A DNA stretch of 64,000 nucleotides from SKVR01 sp964410015 (GTDB lineage Bacteria > Bacteroidota > Bacteroidia > Bacteroidales > UBA7960). Every line of letters starts with the position of its first letter. Position 1 is the first letter of the stretch. The notes beneath the pieces are model-generated. The model saw only the letters and a program-made list of their open reading frames with translations, was not told where the DNA came from and made no database searches. The stretch is from positions 1 through 64,000 of the forward strand of contig CAYPFV010000001.1 in assembly GCA_964410015.1 (NCBI GenBank), written 5' to 3'. Shown piece after piece: positions 43,352 to 52,937 of this stretch. Both the position numbers and the translations under genes were made by a program.

Positions 43352-44938
43352 TTACTGAATTCTGAATACCATTGGCGGTAAATTACGCTCTCTGCCATCA
43401 TCACCAACAGCTTTTATATTTTCAAAAGTGAATCGTTGTCCCCTGTTAGATCTTCTGATAGCTTGTTCCATTTCTTCGGTTTGAAGGTTGGAACCTGATC
43501 TCCATTCTTCAAAATCTCCGGCAACGGTTGTATTCATAGTGAAACTTGTAATCTTGAAATCCATTTTAAAGTCGAAATCCTGCATCCTGGGTATAATGGG
43601 TTGTCCGGCAAGTACATCTTTTGGGATATTGCCTTCCTTTTGCCCGGCAATTTCCGGGTAAGGATCGGGTACAACACGAACTCTGAAGGTAGAAGAACCC
43701 ATATTCCTTCGTTCGTCATCCATCCTGGCATATAGGGTGATGGTTACGTTTTCATTGATGTTATGGTTTTGACTCAACCTAACGTTGTAACCACCGCCGG
43801 GTTTAGGTATCAATCTGTTTCCTGCTCCACTTATTTGGGGTTCGATACTTTCACTGGGTATACCAGGCACAGAAACAGAGACGGGGTTATCGACCCCCAT
43901 ATAAAATACATTCATTGCATCTGCACTTACAGTTGCAGAGGGCCGCTGTACAATAAAATCACCCTCGAAGGGATAGGTGTTTACCCCGGCAGGACCTAAA
44001 ACACTTACTTCTCCGCTATAAGTCTGAAGACCTTCTGAATTGGCCGGAATCCGAAGTTTCCCATCTTCAACTTCACGACCATTGATTGTTACAGTAGGTT
44101 TTTGTTTTGAATCGAAGGCTGCTACAATCACTTCTGCCTCAAAATAATCACCCAATAAAACCAATCTGCTTTCGGGTATTACAGCTGCATTGATGGTATC
44201 AAAAGTAAAATCTTCTGCAGTAATAGCAGCATACAAAAGATTTACCACATCAAATTCAGCATTTTTTACTTCCGTAACCATACGGGTAAGGTTGGTAGCA
44301 GCCGCAACTGGTATCTGATGATCAAACATTGCAGTTTGCCAGTTTACTTCTACCCCGTTTTTATCATAAAACGGACCTTCCGTATCCAATCCCAATTGTA
44401 TATTATCTCTAAACAGATCAGGAGTTCTTTCGCGCACTGCTTCCTTATATTCTTCAATCATTTGCTTCAGTTCGAATGCTCTGGTTCCTTCAGTACCGGG
44501 GTTAGCAACAGGACCCGTTCCTTCTATCGGAGTAAGCATCCAAAATGCAGTAGCAGCACTGTAATTATCTTTGGCTGCAAGGTTTATCAGATTCAGCGTA
44601 TCTGCTTCCTGTTTAGACAAACCGTCAACAAAAGCAATCATTTCTGAACGGGAATCAAGAATATATTGCACCAACTCTTCTGAATACTCTTTCACCTCCT
44701 GAGCCTGTGTATAAAAAGGTTCGACCCTATTGGGAGCCAATGCTTTTTGCTTCTCAAAATCCTGATAAACCATTTCAACCTTTTGCCCGAAATTCCGGTT
44801 TGTTTGCTGTAACCCGTCGTCAACCATAATAAATGCATTCAGTACTTCTTTTGACACGTTTAATGCCAAAAGTGCTGTAAGAACCAGATACATCATTCCG
44901 ATCATTTTTTGTCTCGGGGTTTGCTTTCCTCCTGCCAT
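43352..44938 (-). CDS. gldM: T9SS motor/anchor protein GldM/PorM
   Basis: This 528-residue inner-membrane protein has one N-terminal transmembrane helix (about 12-30, GMMYLVLTALLALNV) and a long periplasmic part built of a helical domain and several beta domains. Together with GldL it forms the proton-driven motor whose periplasmic arm contacts the GldK/N ring. The start MAGGKQTPRQKMIGMMYLVL is diagnostic of the family. It lies about 100 bp after gldL and 35 bp before gldN on the same strand. Confidence 0.95.
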   Translation of the reverse strand: MAGGKQTPRQKMIGMMYLVLTALLALNVSKEVLNAFIMVDDGLQQTNRNFGQKVEMVYQDFEKQKALAPNRVEPFYTQAQEVKEYSEELVQYILDSRSEMIAFVDGLSKQEADTLNLINLAAKDNYSAATAFWMLTPIEGTGPVANPGTEGTRAFELKQMIEEYKEAVRERTPDLFRDNIQLGLDTEGPFYDKNGVEVNWQTAMFDHQIPVAAATNLTRMVTEVKNAEFDVVNLLYAAITAEDFTFDTINAAVIPESRLVLLGDYFEAEVIVAAFDSKQKPTVTINGREVEDGKLRIPANSEGLQTYSGEVSVLGPAGVNTYPFEGDFIVQRPSATVSADAMNVFYMGVDNPVSVSVPGIPSESIEPQISGAGNRLIPKPGGGYNVRLSQNHNINENVTITLYARMDDERRNMGSSTFRVRVVPDPYPEIAGQKEGNIPKDVLAGQPIIPRMQDFDFKMDFKITSFTMNTTVAGDFEEWRSGSNLQTEEMEQAIRRSNRGQRFTFENIKAVGDDGRERNLPPMVFRIQ

Positions 44939-45039
44939 ATTAAATGAGTAATATTGTGGGTGTTGTTAAATTTTAATCTGCTTTTTTATAATATTTAAAA
45001 ATCTATCCCCCAGAAAAGGGGGACTTGATCTATATTTTT

Positions 45040-46125
45040 TTACTTTCCACCGTTAAAATTCATAGCAGTGAGCATATTGCCATACACACTGTTGAGTGAA
45101 GCAATATTTTTGGTAAGGGCAGTCATCTGCTCTTTATATTCCTGTGTAGTTCCTACTGTTTGGTTCAGATTTTCTACAAGTTTGCTTACAGATTCCTGCA
45201 TTTTTTCGGTATTTTGGAATTGTGCATCAGATGCCTGTAATTGCAACTCATATACCGCATTGAGTGCTTCAAGATTCTGAGAGGTTTTCTGCAGTTGATC
45301 TGTGTATTGCGATCCTTGCTTTGCACTATTCTCAAGTGCTTCAACAGTTTTTACCAACAACTCAGAGCTTCTTCCATAGTTAGATACCAATTCGCTGGTA
45401 TATCCGGTAAGGTTGAGCAAACTATCATTATACTGTTTGGCAGCACCGAGGTTTTCTTTCATCTGACCCGCTGTTTCCTTATAATTAACGTTGAGTTCAT
45501 CCAGAGATTCTTTGGCATTTCTCATACTTCCGGCAAACTCTTCTGAAAGACTGATATCGTGTTTGAGGTACTCGTTAGTATTTTTATAAGATTGACTGAG
45601 CTCAAGAACAGACCTGGATGCAGCTTCCATATTTTTAATATAGTTTTCTGTTGCCAATGCAGCGTTTGATATATCAGCCAATTTAGAAGCATTTTCGGTA
45701 AGATTTTTTAATCCTGCACCGAGATTTTCAATCAGTTCAGGCCCGATATTGGCTTCTTCAAGCATTTTATCTAAATTGGTTGAAAGCGTTATACTTTGCA
45801 CATTATTGGTCGTGGCTGCTGGTAGATTTTTATTTCTGCGACCTGCTTTTTCCGGCAATTCAGGGTTTGCTTCTTCATCTAATTCATCAGTATCAATGCC
45901 TGCCAGCTCAGGGTAAACCAGGGTCCAGTCTGGTTCTTCATGAGGTTTTTCAAATGCAGAAACGAAGAAAATAAGTGCTTCAACACCTAGACCAATAGTG
46001 AGCATTACGCCTGCTCCAGGCCAGTGCTGAATTTTAAACAATGCGCCAACAATCACTACTGCTGCACCCCAGCCGTAGAGTTTAGACATGAAATTTTTAA
46101 ACGCTTTGGATTCCAGCCACTTCAT
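45040..46125 (-). CDS. gldL: T9SS motor protein GldL/PorL
   Basis: This inner-membrane proton-channel component of the T9SS motor has two transmembrane helices near the N-terminus (about 16-36 and 40-58: GAAVVIVGALFKIQHWPGAGVMLTIGLGVEALIFFVSAFE, with the characteristic KIQHWPGA turn) and a glutamate within the second helix (GLGVEALIF). A long cytoplasmic coiled coil follows (about 110-361, Asn/Thr-rich). The length of 361 residues is longer than PorL (about 310) because of the extended coil. Confidence 0.95.
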   Translation of the reverse strand: MKWLESKAFKNFMSKLYGWGAAVVIVGALFKIQHWPGAGVMLTIGLGVEALIFFVSAFEKPHEEPDWTLVYPELAGIDTDELDEEANPELPEKAGRRNKNLPAATTNNVQSITLSTNLDKMLEEANIGPELIENLGAGLKNLTENASKLADISNAALATENYIKNMEAASRSVLELSQSYKNTNEYLKHDISLSEEFAGSMRNAKESLDELNVNYKETAGQMKENLGAAKQYNDSLLNLTGYTSELVSNYGRSSELLVKTVEALENSAKQGSQYTDQLQKTSQNLEALNAVYELQLQASDAQFQNTEKMQESVSKLVENLNQTVGTTQEYKEQMTALTKNIASLNSVYGNMLTAMNFNGGK

Positions 46126-46242
46126 AAATTATAAATTAAAGAGAAATTACTATTTTTCAAAAAGGAAATATTTAACAATTATCAGATATTGCTATAAAAA
46201 CAAAACAGATAAAAGAATAATTTATTACTTAAACAGTTTTTT

Positions 46243-47541
46243 TTAATAAACATTAGATGCACCACTTCCATCAACACGGTCACGTCCGGGATAAGTTTGA
46301 ACACATCTGAAACCGATATAGGATTTTGCTGAATCCTGATATTCGTAATTACGTGTTCCAACCTGCAACATAAAGCCAACATCTTTCCACGAACCACCAC
46401 GTATTGCTTTTCTTTTCAGGGTGATAGGGTCGTCTGGTTTTGCTTCATAGTGGTAATGCATGTTCATATCATGTCCAAAATTGTAAAGAGATTCATCAAA
46501 AGCATTGATGGTCCATTCAGCAACATTACCAGACATATCATATAAACCATAATCATTTGGCGGGTAGTGTCCTACGATTACGGTTTGGAATCCACCGTCG
46601 TCTACATAATTACCTCTGAGGGGTTTAAAATTGGCAAGAAAACAACCGTCAATATTTCTGGTATATGGTCCTCCCCATGGATAAGGGTTGAGATCAAGAC
46701 CTCCCCTGGCGGCATATTCCCATTCTGCTTCTGTGGGCAATCTGAATTCCTGGGCAAAAGGACGCCTTTGGGATGCGAGATAGCTATTCAGAAAATTGGT
46801 TCTCCAGATGGTAAAGGCACGTGCCTGTAACCAGTTTACGCCTACTACAGGATAATGGTCGTACGTAGGGTGCCAGAAGTATTGCTGAGTCATGGGTTCA
46901 TTATATGCATAGCTGAAATCGTGAATCCATGCAAGTGTATCAGGATATACATGTGTTTCATATTCTACAACGAACTCGTTGCGGGGGGTATCTCTTTCAG
47001 ATTTTTTAGCAGCCCGGTTGATGTCAATAATATGATACCGGTAAATTAATTTTCTGGTGTCAATTTCCCGGCGACGGAAAAATCTTTCATGCTCAGGAAG
47101 AAACAACTCACTGAGAATGTCTCTTTCTTCCTCACCGTCCCAGTTGATATCGTATCTCCAGTTGATAAGAGGGGGATCTATATCCATACCAAATTCATCG
47201 GTCAAGATGAGGTGTTCTTCGTCTATATCTGCCAAAAGCATATGAGCCAAAGAATCTCTTACCCAATGCACAAACTGTCTGTACTGGTTATTGGTAATTT
47301 CTGTTTCATCCATATAAAATGCAGGTAGTGAAACAGTTTTACTTGTCGCATTTTGTGAATAAGCGATATCTTCATCTGAGGGACCCATGTTGAAGCTTCC
47401 CATGGGTATGTAAACCATACCGGGAGGATCAGCATAAAACCCGTCAGGGCGATTTTGCACACCAGTGAGATGACCGCTGCCTGAACGATCACAACTGGCA
47501 AAAATGATAACTAACGATGCAATAAACATTAACCTTTTCAT
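46243..47541 (-). CDS. gldK: T9SS lipoprotein GldK/PorK (formylglycine-enzyme-like fold)
   Basis: This outer-membrane lipoprotein forms the GldK/N ring. It is 432 residues from the ATG at 47541, which has AGGAG 5 nt upstream; a GTG eight codons earlier was rejected. The lipobox IIFASC places the lipidated cysteine at C17. The body is an FGE-sulfatase domain: MVYIPMGSFNMG, FYMDETEITNNQYRQFVHWV, FRLPTEAEWEYAARGG, YDMSGNVAEW, RGGSWKD and a final IGFRCV. The catalytic cysteines of true formylglycine enzymes are not needed in this family. It is second in the unit, after porP/sprF. Confidence 0.95.
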   Translation of the reverse strand: MKRLMFIASLVIIFASCDRSGSGHLTGVQNRPDGFYADPPGMVYIPMGSFNMGPSDEDIAYSQNATSKTVSLPAFYMDETEITNNQYRQFVHWVRDSLAHMLLADIDEEHLILTDEFGMDIDPPLINWRYDINWDGEEERDILSELFLPEHERFFRRREIDTRKLIYRYHIIDINRAAKKSERDTPRNEFVVEYETHVYPDTLAWIHDFSYAYNEPMTQQYFWHPTYDHYPVVGVNWLQARAFTIWRTNFLNSYLASQRRPFAQEFRLPTEAEWEYAARGGLDLNPYPWGGPYTRNIDGCFLANFKPLRGNYVDDGGFQTVIVGHYPPNDYGLYDMSGNVAEWTINAFDESLYNFGHDMNMHYHYEAKPDDPITLKRKAIRGGSWKDVGFMLQVGTRNYEYQDSAKSYIGFRCVQTYPGRDRVDGSGASNVY

Positions 47542-47645
47542 GTTAACTCCTGATTTTATGACCACTATTATTTTTATTACTCTGATTTGATACTTATTTT
47601 AACGAACTGTCTTAGATTAGGTTTCACAAAAAAATATTTGAGAAA

Positions 47646-48608
47646 TTATAAAAATCTGACATTCCTGTTTATTTCATTTATTCTTTCAATATCCAATTCA
47701 AAACAATATTGAACCATTATTTCATGACTCCCGAAACTCCGACCATTCCTGCCTAAAGGAGTTGTAGAAATATCATAGGAATATCCAATACGGATTTGCT
47801 CGATATTCAACCCCAAAAATACAGCTATTGCGTCCTGAATTCTGTAACTAACGCCACCCCATACTTTGTTATTGTAAGTAACCAATGTATTAAAATCGCT
47901 TTGAAAAGAGGCAAAATCTGTTTTGAATAGAAATGATGGCGACAACATAAGATTGTTGTTTCCAGGTAACGGGTAATTATAACCCCCACTCAGGTAAAAT
48001 TGTCTTTTTAACTGAAAATCTGCGTTGGCAATTTCTCGTGTAGGTTGCGCAAACTGATTTATAGAAAGACCTGCCCAAAAGACTTCGCTTGTATAAAACC
48101 CTCCCAGGGAAAAATCGATGAACATCCGGGATTCTTCCTCACTTCCACTAAGTGCCGGATCACCTTCGTTGAGTGGATTGAAACCAGAGAAATCAATTCT
48201 TTTGTCGATAAATCCAATTTGACCACCCAACCCTAATCTACCTTCTTCTAAGTCAAGATGATATGAATATGCTAGTTGAACACCAAGTGCTGTTTCAAAT
48301 CCCAACTGATCTTGCAGAAAAGATAAGCCCAAACCACCTCTTATTAAATTTATGGGAGCATCTACAGAAAAACTATAGGTTTCAGGGTTTAAACTCTGGT
48401 CTTCCTCATCAGCAAATCCAACCCATTGCTGGCGGACAAGTGCCGTTGCACAAATGGCTGGTCGTAAACCTGCATAACCCGGATTAAATGCCATAGTATT
48501 AAACATATTATGACTAAATTGTGCATCCTGTTGTGCCCATCCATTATCAGTGTAATAAACAAAAATGAATGCTAGTATAATGGAGATGTTGATTGACCTG
48601 AACCTCAT
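47646..48608 (-). CDS. PorP/SprF-family T9SS outer-membrane protein
   Basis: This 320-residue outer-membrane beta-barrel protein has a signal peptide ending NGWAQ. The early motif QDAQFSHNMFNTMAFNPGYAG is the hallmark of PorP/SprF proteins (Q-D-P-x-F-S-Q-Y...NPAYAG). Barrel strands follow. PorP/SprF members work with the T9SS, either near the motor or in cell-surface attachment of type B substrates. Its position directly upstream of gldK is the same as porP in Porphyromonas and sprF-like genes elsewhere. Since both proteases here carry type A sorting domains, a core rather than type B role is more likely. Confidence 0.9.
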   Translation of the reverse strand: MRFRSINISIILAFIFVYYTDNGWAQQDAQFSHNMFNTMAFNPGYAGLRPAICATALVRQQWVGFADEEDQSLNPETYSFSVDAPINLIRGGLGLSFLQDQLGFETALGVQLAYSYHLDLEEGRLGLGGQIGFIDKRIDFSGFNPLNEGDPALSGSEEESRMFIDFSLGGFYTSEVFWAGLSINQFAQPTREIANADFQLKRQFYLSGGYNYPLPGNNNLMLSPSFLFKTDFASFQSDFNTLVTYNNKVWGGVSYRIQDAIAVFLGLNIEQIRIGYSYDISTTPLGRNGRSFGSHEIMVQYCFELDIERINEINRNVRFL

Positions 48609-49061
48609 ATTTTGGCTTTATTGTTTACCACTTTTTCCATAACGCAAATGTTTGGAAAAAATTGAATGCTTTTTTGGATTTCAATCTTAAGAAGACCTTA
48701 AAATTTTGAAGCCGGTAAAATTACAATAATTTTTTATCAACAGGGCATTGTTAATAATTTTCGGGATCAAGAATTCAAAGAACTATTTGCTTTTCAATTT
48801 GTTATATAACTAAAAACATCACTTTCATGATTACAAATATACAGAGTTGTTTTCATAATAATATCCGTAATTCTACTCGTTTTGGAGCCGAAGAAATAAC
48901 AGGCGGAATTTTCCTGTTTTATGCAACTAAAAGTACAATTTTTCAATGAAAACAAGGATTGATAATCCACAAAAACACACTTTGTTTTAGCAGTAAATTG
49001 ATATTTGTTAGATAAAAAGGGTAAAAGTATAAACTGAAGGATAGAAAAGTACTATTATAAA
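48609..49061. other. Intergenic region upstream of the T9SS unit
   Basis: About 450 bp, AT-rich, expected to carry the promoter of porP-gldKLMN. On the minus strand TATATTTG (48834-48841) matches the -7 consensus but lies about 225 bp from the porP start and lacks a -33 TTTG. Nothing else was identified. Confidence 0.4.
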
Positions 49062-50243
49062 TTACAAAAATTTTTGGTAAACCTGCCACCATTTTTCAGG
49101 CAATTCCTCCTGACAGGCGTCCTGGTAGTCTTTGTAGGAACAAGGAACCAGAAATTGCCGCTCGTATTTTGAGTGTAAACCCTGAAAAGGGACTTCCATC
49201 CACCAACGGTCGCTGGCCTTGCTTTTATAAAAAATAATTTCATTTTTAAACTCTTTCATGGGCACTACATATTTCATATAGGACCCGGAGTCTTTTCTTT
49301 TGCGATCCGGGAAATCATTTTTCCGGTTGTAAAAGCCATCAATAAAGTACCAGATCATTTGTGCTACCAGATGTGCTGTTTGCTCACCATTGTCAAAAGC
49401 AGGATTGAGCTCGTAGAAACCCAAAGATGATAATTTATCGCTTAATCCGGCATACCGGGCAATCTGGCAAGCTTCTTCTCCATAAAAGCCATTGGGCGAT
49501 GCATTTGCGTTACCCGGAGCATCTGACTGCCTGATGCTACTTACATCGAAACTAAGCAAATCTGCATTTCGTACAATTGGCTCAACCTCCTCAAGGTTAT
49601 TTCTAACTATCCCTAATCTGTGCACATCAAAATAGAGCTTTTGCATCAACTCAATGGCATCCTGGTCAACAAAATAGGTTTGATAACCAATATTGGTATA
49701 GTTGAAAAGAAAATTGGGCTGATGGGTTAATATTTTATTGAGAAAATTATGATTACTGATTTTTTCCTGATTCAATCCAAGATCAAAAGCGGAATCAATG
49801 GAAACGATATTGATGATCTGACCAAGAGATTCATAAGCCCTGTAATTGGCATAGGTAAGATCCTGAGAACCTCCCATGATTATGGGAACTATTTTATTCT
49901 GCAATAGTTCTGACAACACGGTTTTCAGGGCAAAGTAGGTATCTTCAACCGTTTCACCTTTTTTTATATTGCCAAGATCAATAATATTGGTTTTGAAAGG
50001 GCCCTGAAAAAGATTGTACAGGTACTTTCTTATATAATCTGGTGCAAAAGCAGTACCTTCATTATTGGGGGCATTACGGTCTTCTTTGATACCCAGAAGA
50101 GCAATATCTGCATGGTTTGCATCCGGGAAGTGATTGTCTTTTAAATAACTTCTGATGATATTTCCCAGAAGCAGAGGATGTGATTTATGGGAAACAGTTA
50201 GTTTTTGAGTTTCTACCGGTACGAAGAAATCGGCAATTTCCAT
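49062..50243 (-). CDS. Arginase/ureohydrolase-fold protein lacking metal ligands
   Basis: This 393-residue protein has the ureohydrolase fold seen in arginase, agmatinase and formimidoylglutamase. The manganese-binding motifs are altered: GGDHS-type is GGSQD (Q127 for His), DAHxD is D150-S-A-F-D154 (Ala for His) and SFDxDxxDP is SFDVSS (D233 kept, S235 for Asp). Three of six usual ligands are therefore missing, so hydrolase activity is unlikely unless a different metal site is used. I recall similar proteins in other Bacteroidota annotated as formimidoylglutamase, so the loss is probably not recent. It starts 14 bp after topA ends, a likely shared transcript. Confidence 0.8.
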   Translation of the reverse strand: MEIADFFVPVETQKLTVSHKSHPLLLGNIIRSYLKDNHFPDANHADIALLGIKEDRNAPNNEGTAFAPDYIRKYLYNLFQGPFKTNIIDLGNIKKGETVEDTYFALKTVLSELLQNKIVPIIMGGSQDLTYANYRAYESLGQIINIVSIDSAFDLGLNQEKISNHNFLNKILTHQPNFLFNYTNIGYQTYFVDQDAIELMQKLYFDVHRLGIVRNNLEEVEPIVRNADLLSFDVSSIRQSDAPGNANASPNGFYGEEACQIARYAGLSDKLSSLGFYELNPAFDNGEQTAHLVAQMIWYFIDGFYNRKNDFPDRKRKDSGSYMKYVVPMKEFKNEIIFYKSKASDRWWMEVPFQGLHSKYERQFLVPCSYKDYQDACQEELPEKWWQVYQKFL

Positions 50244-50257
50244 GTTGAGTCAAAAAA

Positions 50258-52594
50258 TTATGTTTTTTTTCTGGGTTTTACTGTTTTCTTCGTTGTACGT
50301 GTTTTTTTTGTTGAGGTTCCCTGTTCTGCAATTTTTAAGCACTCTTCAAGTGTAAAATCTTGTGGGTCTTTATCTTTGGGGAGTTTATAATTTTTGCCAT
50401 CGATGGTCAGGTAAGGTCCCCATCTTCCTTTGAGAATCTTTACTTTATCATTCCATTCTCTGATAATCTTCTGTTTGTCTTTTTCTCTTTTTGCTTCTAT
50501 GATTTCAATACTTTTGTCTTGTTCAACTGTCAGCGGATCCTCCTCTTTTGGCAAAGAATAAAATTTACCATCATGCCTGATGTAAGGTCCAAATCTGCCT
50601 GATGAAGCAACTATTTCTTTATCTTCATACATACCCACCTTGCGGGGAAGTTTAAATAGATCGAGTGCCTGTTCCAGAGTAATACTTTCAAGACTCAGGT
50701 CTTTTCTCAAACCAGCAAACTTTGGTTTTTCTTCATCTTCAGCACTACCAATCTGCACCATAGGACCGAATCTGCCGATACGTGCCACAACATCTTTACC
50801 TGATTTAGGGTCTTTGCCCAAAACCCGTTCTCCACTAAATTTTTCTGCTGTTTGCAGGGTTTCGTCAACTTTATCATGAAACGGATAATAGAACTCGTGC
50901 AAAACTTTTGTCCACTGTTTCAGTCCCTGGGCAATTTCGTCAAATTCTTTTTCTACACTAGCAGTAAAATTATAGTCCATGATCTCTTTAAAATACTCCA
51001 TCAGGAAATTATTGACCACAATACCAATATCTGTCGGGAAGAGTTTATTTTTTTCGGCACCGGTGATCTCCGATTTTTGGGAAGTTTCAATTTTTCCGTT
51101 TTTCAATAGCAAATAATCATACATCCGTTTTTCACCTTCACGATTTTCTTTCACCACATATTCTCTTTTCTGAATAACTGAAATGGTAGGTGCATAAGTT
51201 GAAGGACGTCCAATACCCAACTCTTCGAGTTTTTTCACCAAACTGGCTTCTGTATAACGCGGTGGGTGTTTTGAGAAACGTTCCTGAGCCACCATTTCAT
51301 CCAAATCAAGTTGCTGATTTATCTCTAATGGAGGCAAAATTCCTTTCTGCACTTCATCATCCTCATCGTCAGTGGATTCAAGGTATACCTTCAGAAAACC
51401 ATCAAATTTGAGTACTTCACCGGATGCTATGAGTTTTTCGCTGGTGGTGGAGATGCCGATAGAAATATTTGTTTTTTCCAGCAGTGCTTCGCTCATCTGA
51501 GAAGCAATGGTTCTTTTCCATATGAGTTCGTAAAGTTTTTGCTCGGATGCATCTGATCCGGCATTTTCAACATTCATGTATGTAGGACGTATGGCTTCAT
51601 GTGCCTCTTGTGCTCCTTTTGATTTGGTGGAAAACTTGCGGGTTTTCAGGTATTCTTTTCCATAGTTTTTTAAGATCACCTCTTTTGCCATTTTTAGGGC
51701 TGTGTCAGAAAGACTAACCGAATCGGTTCGCATATAGGTAATCTTACCTGATTCGTATAATTTCTGAGCAAGCAGCATAGTGCGTGAAACAGAGAATCCT
51801 AATTTACGACTGGCCTCCTGCTGAAGCGTTGAAGTAGTAAAAGGCGCTGCAGGAGATTTTTTGGCAGGTTTTGTCTCTATATTTTCTACGAAAAACGATG
51901 CTTCTTTACATTTTTCTAAAAATTCGAGTGCACTCTTTTTCTCGGCAAAACGTTTGGGAAGTTCTGCCTTTACCAACATTTTCTCCCCCTTATGAACAAC
52001 GTTAAATATGGCAGATAATCGAAAAGAATTAGAGGTTTTGAATTCCTGTATTTCTTTTTCTCTTTCTACAATTAATCTTACTGCTACTGATTGTACCCGC
52101 CCGGCCGATAAAGAAGGTTTTACTTTCTTCCACAAAAGTGGCGATAACTCAAAACCCACAAGGCGATCAAGCACACGTCTGGCTTGTTGGGCATCCACCA
52201 GGTTGATATCAATGCTTCGGGGGTTGCTAATAGCATTTTGGATAGCAGATTTTGTAATCTCATGAAAAACAATACGTTTCGACTTTTTGGCATCTAATTT
52301 TAAACTTTCTGACAAGTGCCACGAAATCGCTTCTCCTTCACGGTCTTCATCTGTGGCAAGCCAGATCACCTCAGCCTCTTTGGATAGTTTTTTCAACTCA
52401 CTGACAACATTTTTTTTATCGGGAGATATTTCATAAACAGGATTAAAATCGTTTTCGATCTCAACCCCAAGCTTTGACTTTGCGAGGTCACGTACATGTC
52501 CAAAACTGGATTTTACCAAAAATTCTTTTCCTAAAAATCCTTCGATCGTTTTTGCTTTGGCAGGCGACTCAACAATCACTAAATTCTTTACCAT
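50258..52594 (-). CDS. topA: DNA topoisomerase I (type IA)
   Basis: TopA relaxes negative supercoils by single-strand passage. The protein is 778 residues from the ATG at 52594 (MVKNLVIVESPAKAKTI, Toprim start). A longer frame beginning 81 bp upstream would add a hydrophobic, family-foreign leader and contains a perfect -7 box (52633-52640), so it was rejected. Toprim acidic motif DEDREGEA is present; catalytic Tyr287 lies in ITYMRTDS. The C-terminus carries three TopA C-terminal repeats (GRFGPMVQIG, GRFGPYIRHDG, GRWGPYLTIDG) without zinc-ribbon cysteines and ends in a Lys-rich tail, the usual Bacteroidota form. Confidence 0.96.
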   Translation of the reverse strand: MVKNLVIVESPAKAKTIEGFLGKEFLVKSSFGHVRDLAKSKLGVEIENDFNPVYEISPDKKNVVSELKKLSKEAEVIWLATDEDREGEAISWHLSESLKLDAKKSKRIVFHEITKSAIQNAISNPRSIDINLVDAQQARRVLDRLVGFELSPLLWKKVKPSLSAGRVQSVAVRLIVEREKEIQEFKTSNSFRLSAIFNVVHKGEKMLVKAELPKRFAEKKSALEFLEKCKEASFFVENIETKPAKKSPAAPFTTSTLQQEASRKLGFSVSRTMLLAQKLYESGKITYMRTDSVSLSDTALKMAKEVILKNYGKEYLKTRKFSTKSKGAQEAHEAIRPTYMNVENAGSDASEQKLYELIWKRTIASQMSEALLEKTNISIGISTTSEKLIASGEVLKFDGFLKVYLESTDDEDDEVQKGILPPLEINQQLDLDEMVAQERFSKHPPRYTEASLVKKLEELGIGRPSTYAPTISVIQKREYVVKENREGEKRMYDYLLLKNGKIETSQKSEITGAEKNKLFPTDIGIVVNNFLMEYFKEIMDYNFTASVEKEFDEIAQGLKQWTKVLHEFYYPFHDKVDETLQTAEKFSGERVLGKDPKSGKDVVARIGRFGPMVQIGSAEDEEKPKFAGLRKDLSLESITLEQALDLFKLPRKVGMYEDKEIVASSGRFGPYIRHDGKFYSLPKEEDPLTVEQDKSIEIIEAKREKDKQKIIREWNDKVKILKGRWGPYLTIDGKNYKLPKDKDPQDFTLEECLKIAEQGTSTKKTRTTKKTVKPRKKT

Positions 52595-52632
52595 ATCTAT
52601 ATGTTTGGTATTTGTTGTGGTGAAAATGGATA

Positions 52633-52640
52633 CAAAACTA
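52633..52640 (-). promoter_or_regulatory. Putative -7 box of topA (TAGTTTTG)
   Basis: On the minus strand TAGTTTTG matches TAnnTTTG, 38 bp before the topA ATG at 52594. It supports that start codon. Only a partial -33 element (TTG) lies at an imperfect spacing. Confidence 0.45.
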
Positions 52641-52937
52641 ATTATTAAAAATGAAAGATTCACAAGAACTTTCATCCGTACATAATTTTATGAAACAGAT
52701 CAAACGGAACTCCAAGTTTGTTGCTTTTTAGGATGTGTGCTTACCAATTCAATAATAAACACTTCATCCACATCACTTAAAGTTAGTAAAAATGAAGGAA
52801 TGAGAAAAAGATAATGAAATTTAGGGTCAAAAGATACAACAAACTCTTGAGGCAAAGAATGTTTACTACACTTTTTCAATCAAGTGTTAGCAGGCAACCC
52901 GGAAGAAAGTTTTGAGTTCAAAATTATTTGAGTATAA
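52641..52937. other. Intergenic region upstream of topA
   Basis: Just under 300 bp between the two-domain esterase gene and topA, both minus strand. No terminator or RNA element was recognised. Confidence 0.4.
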
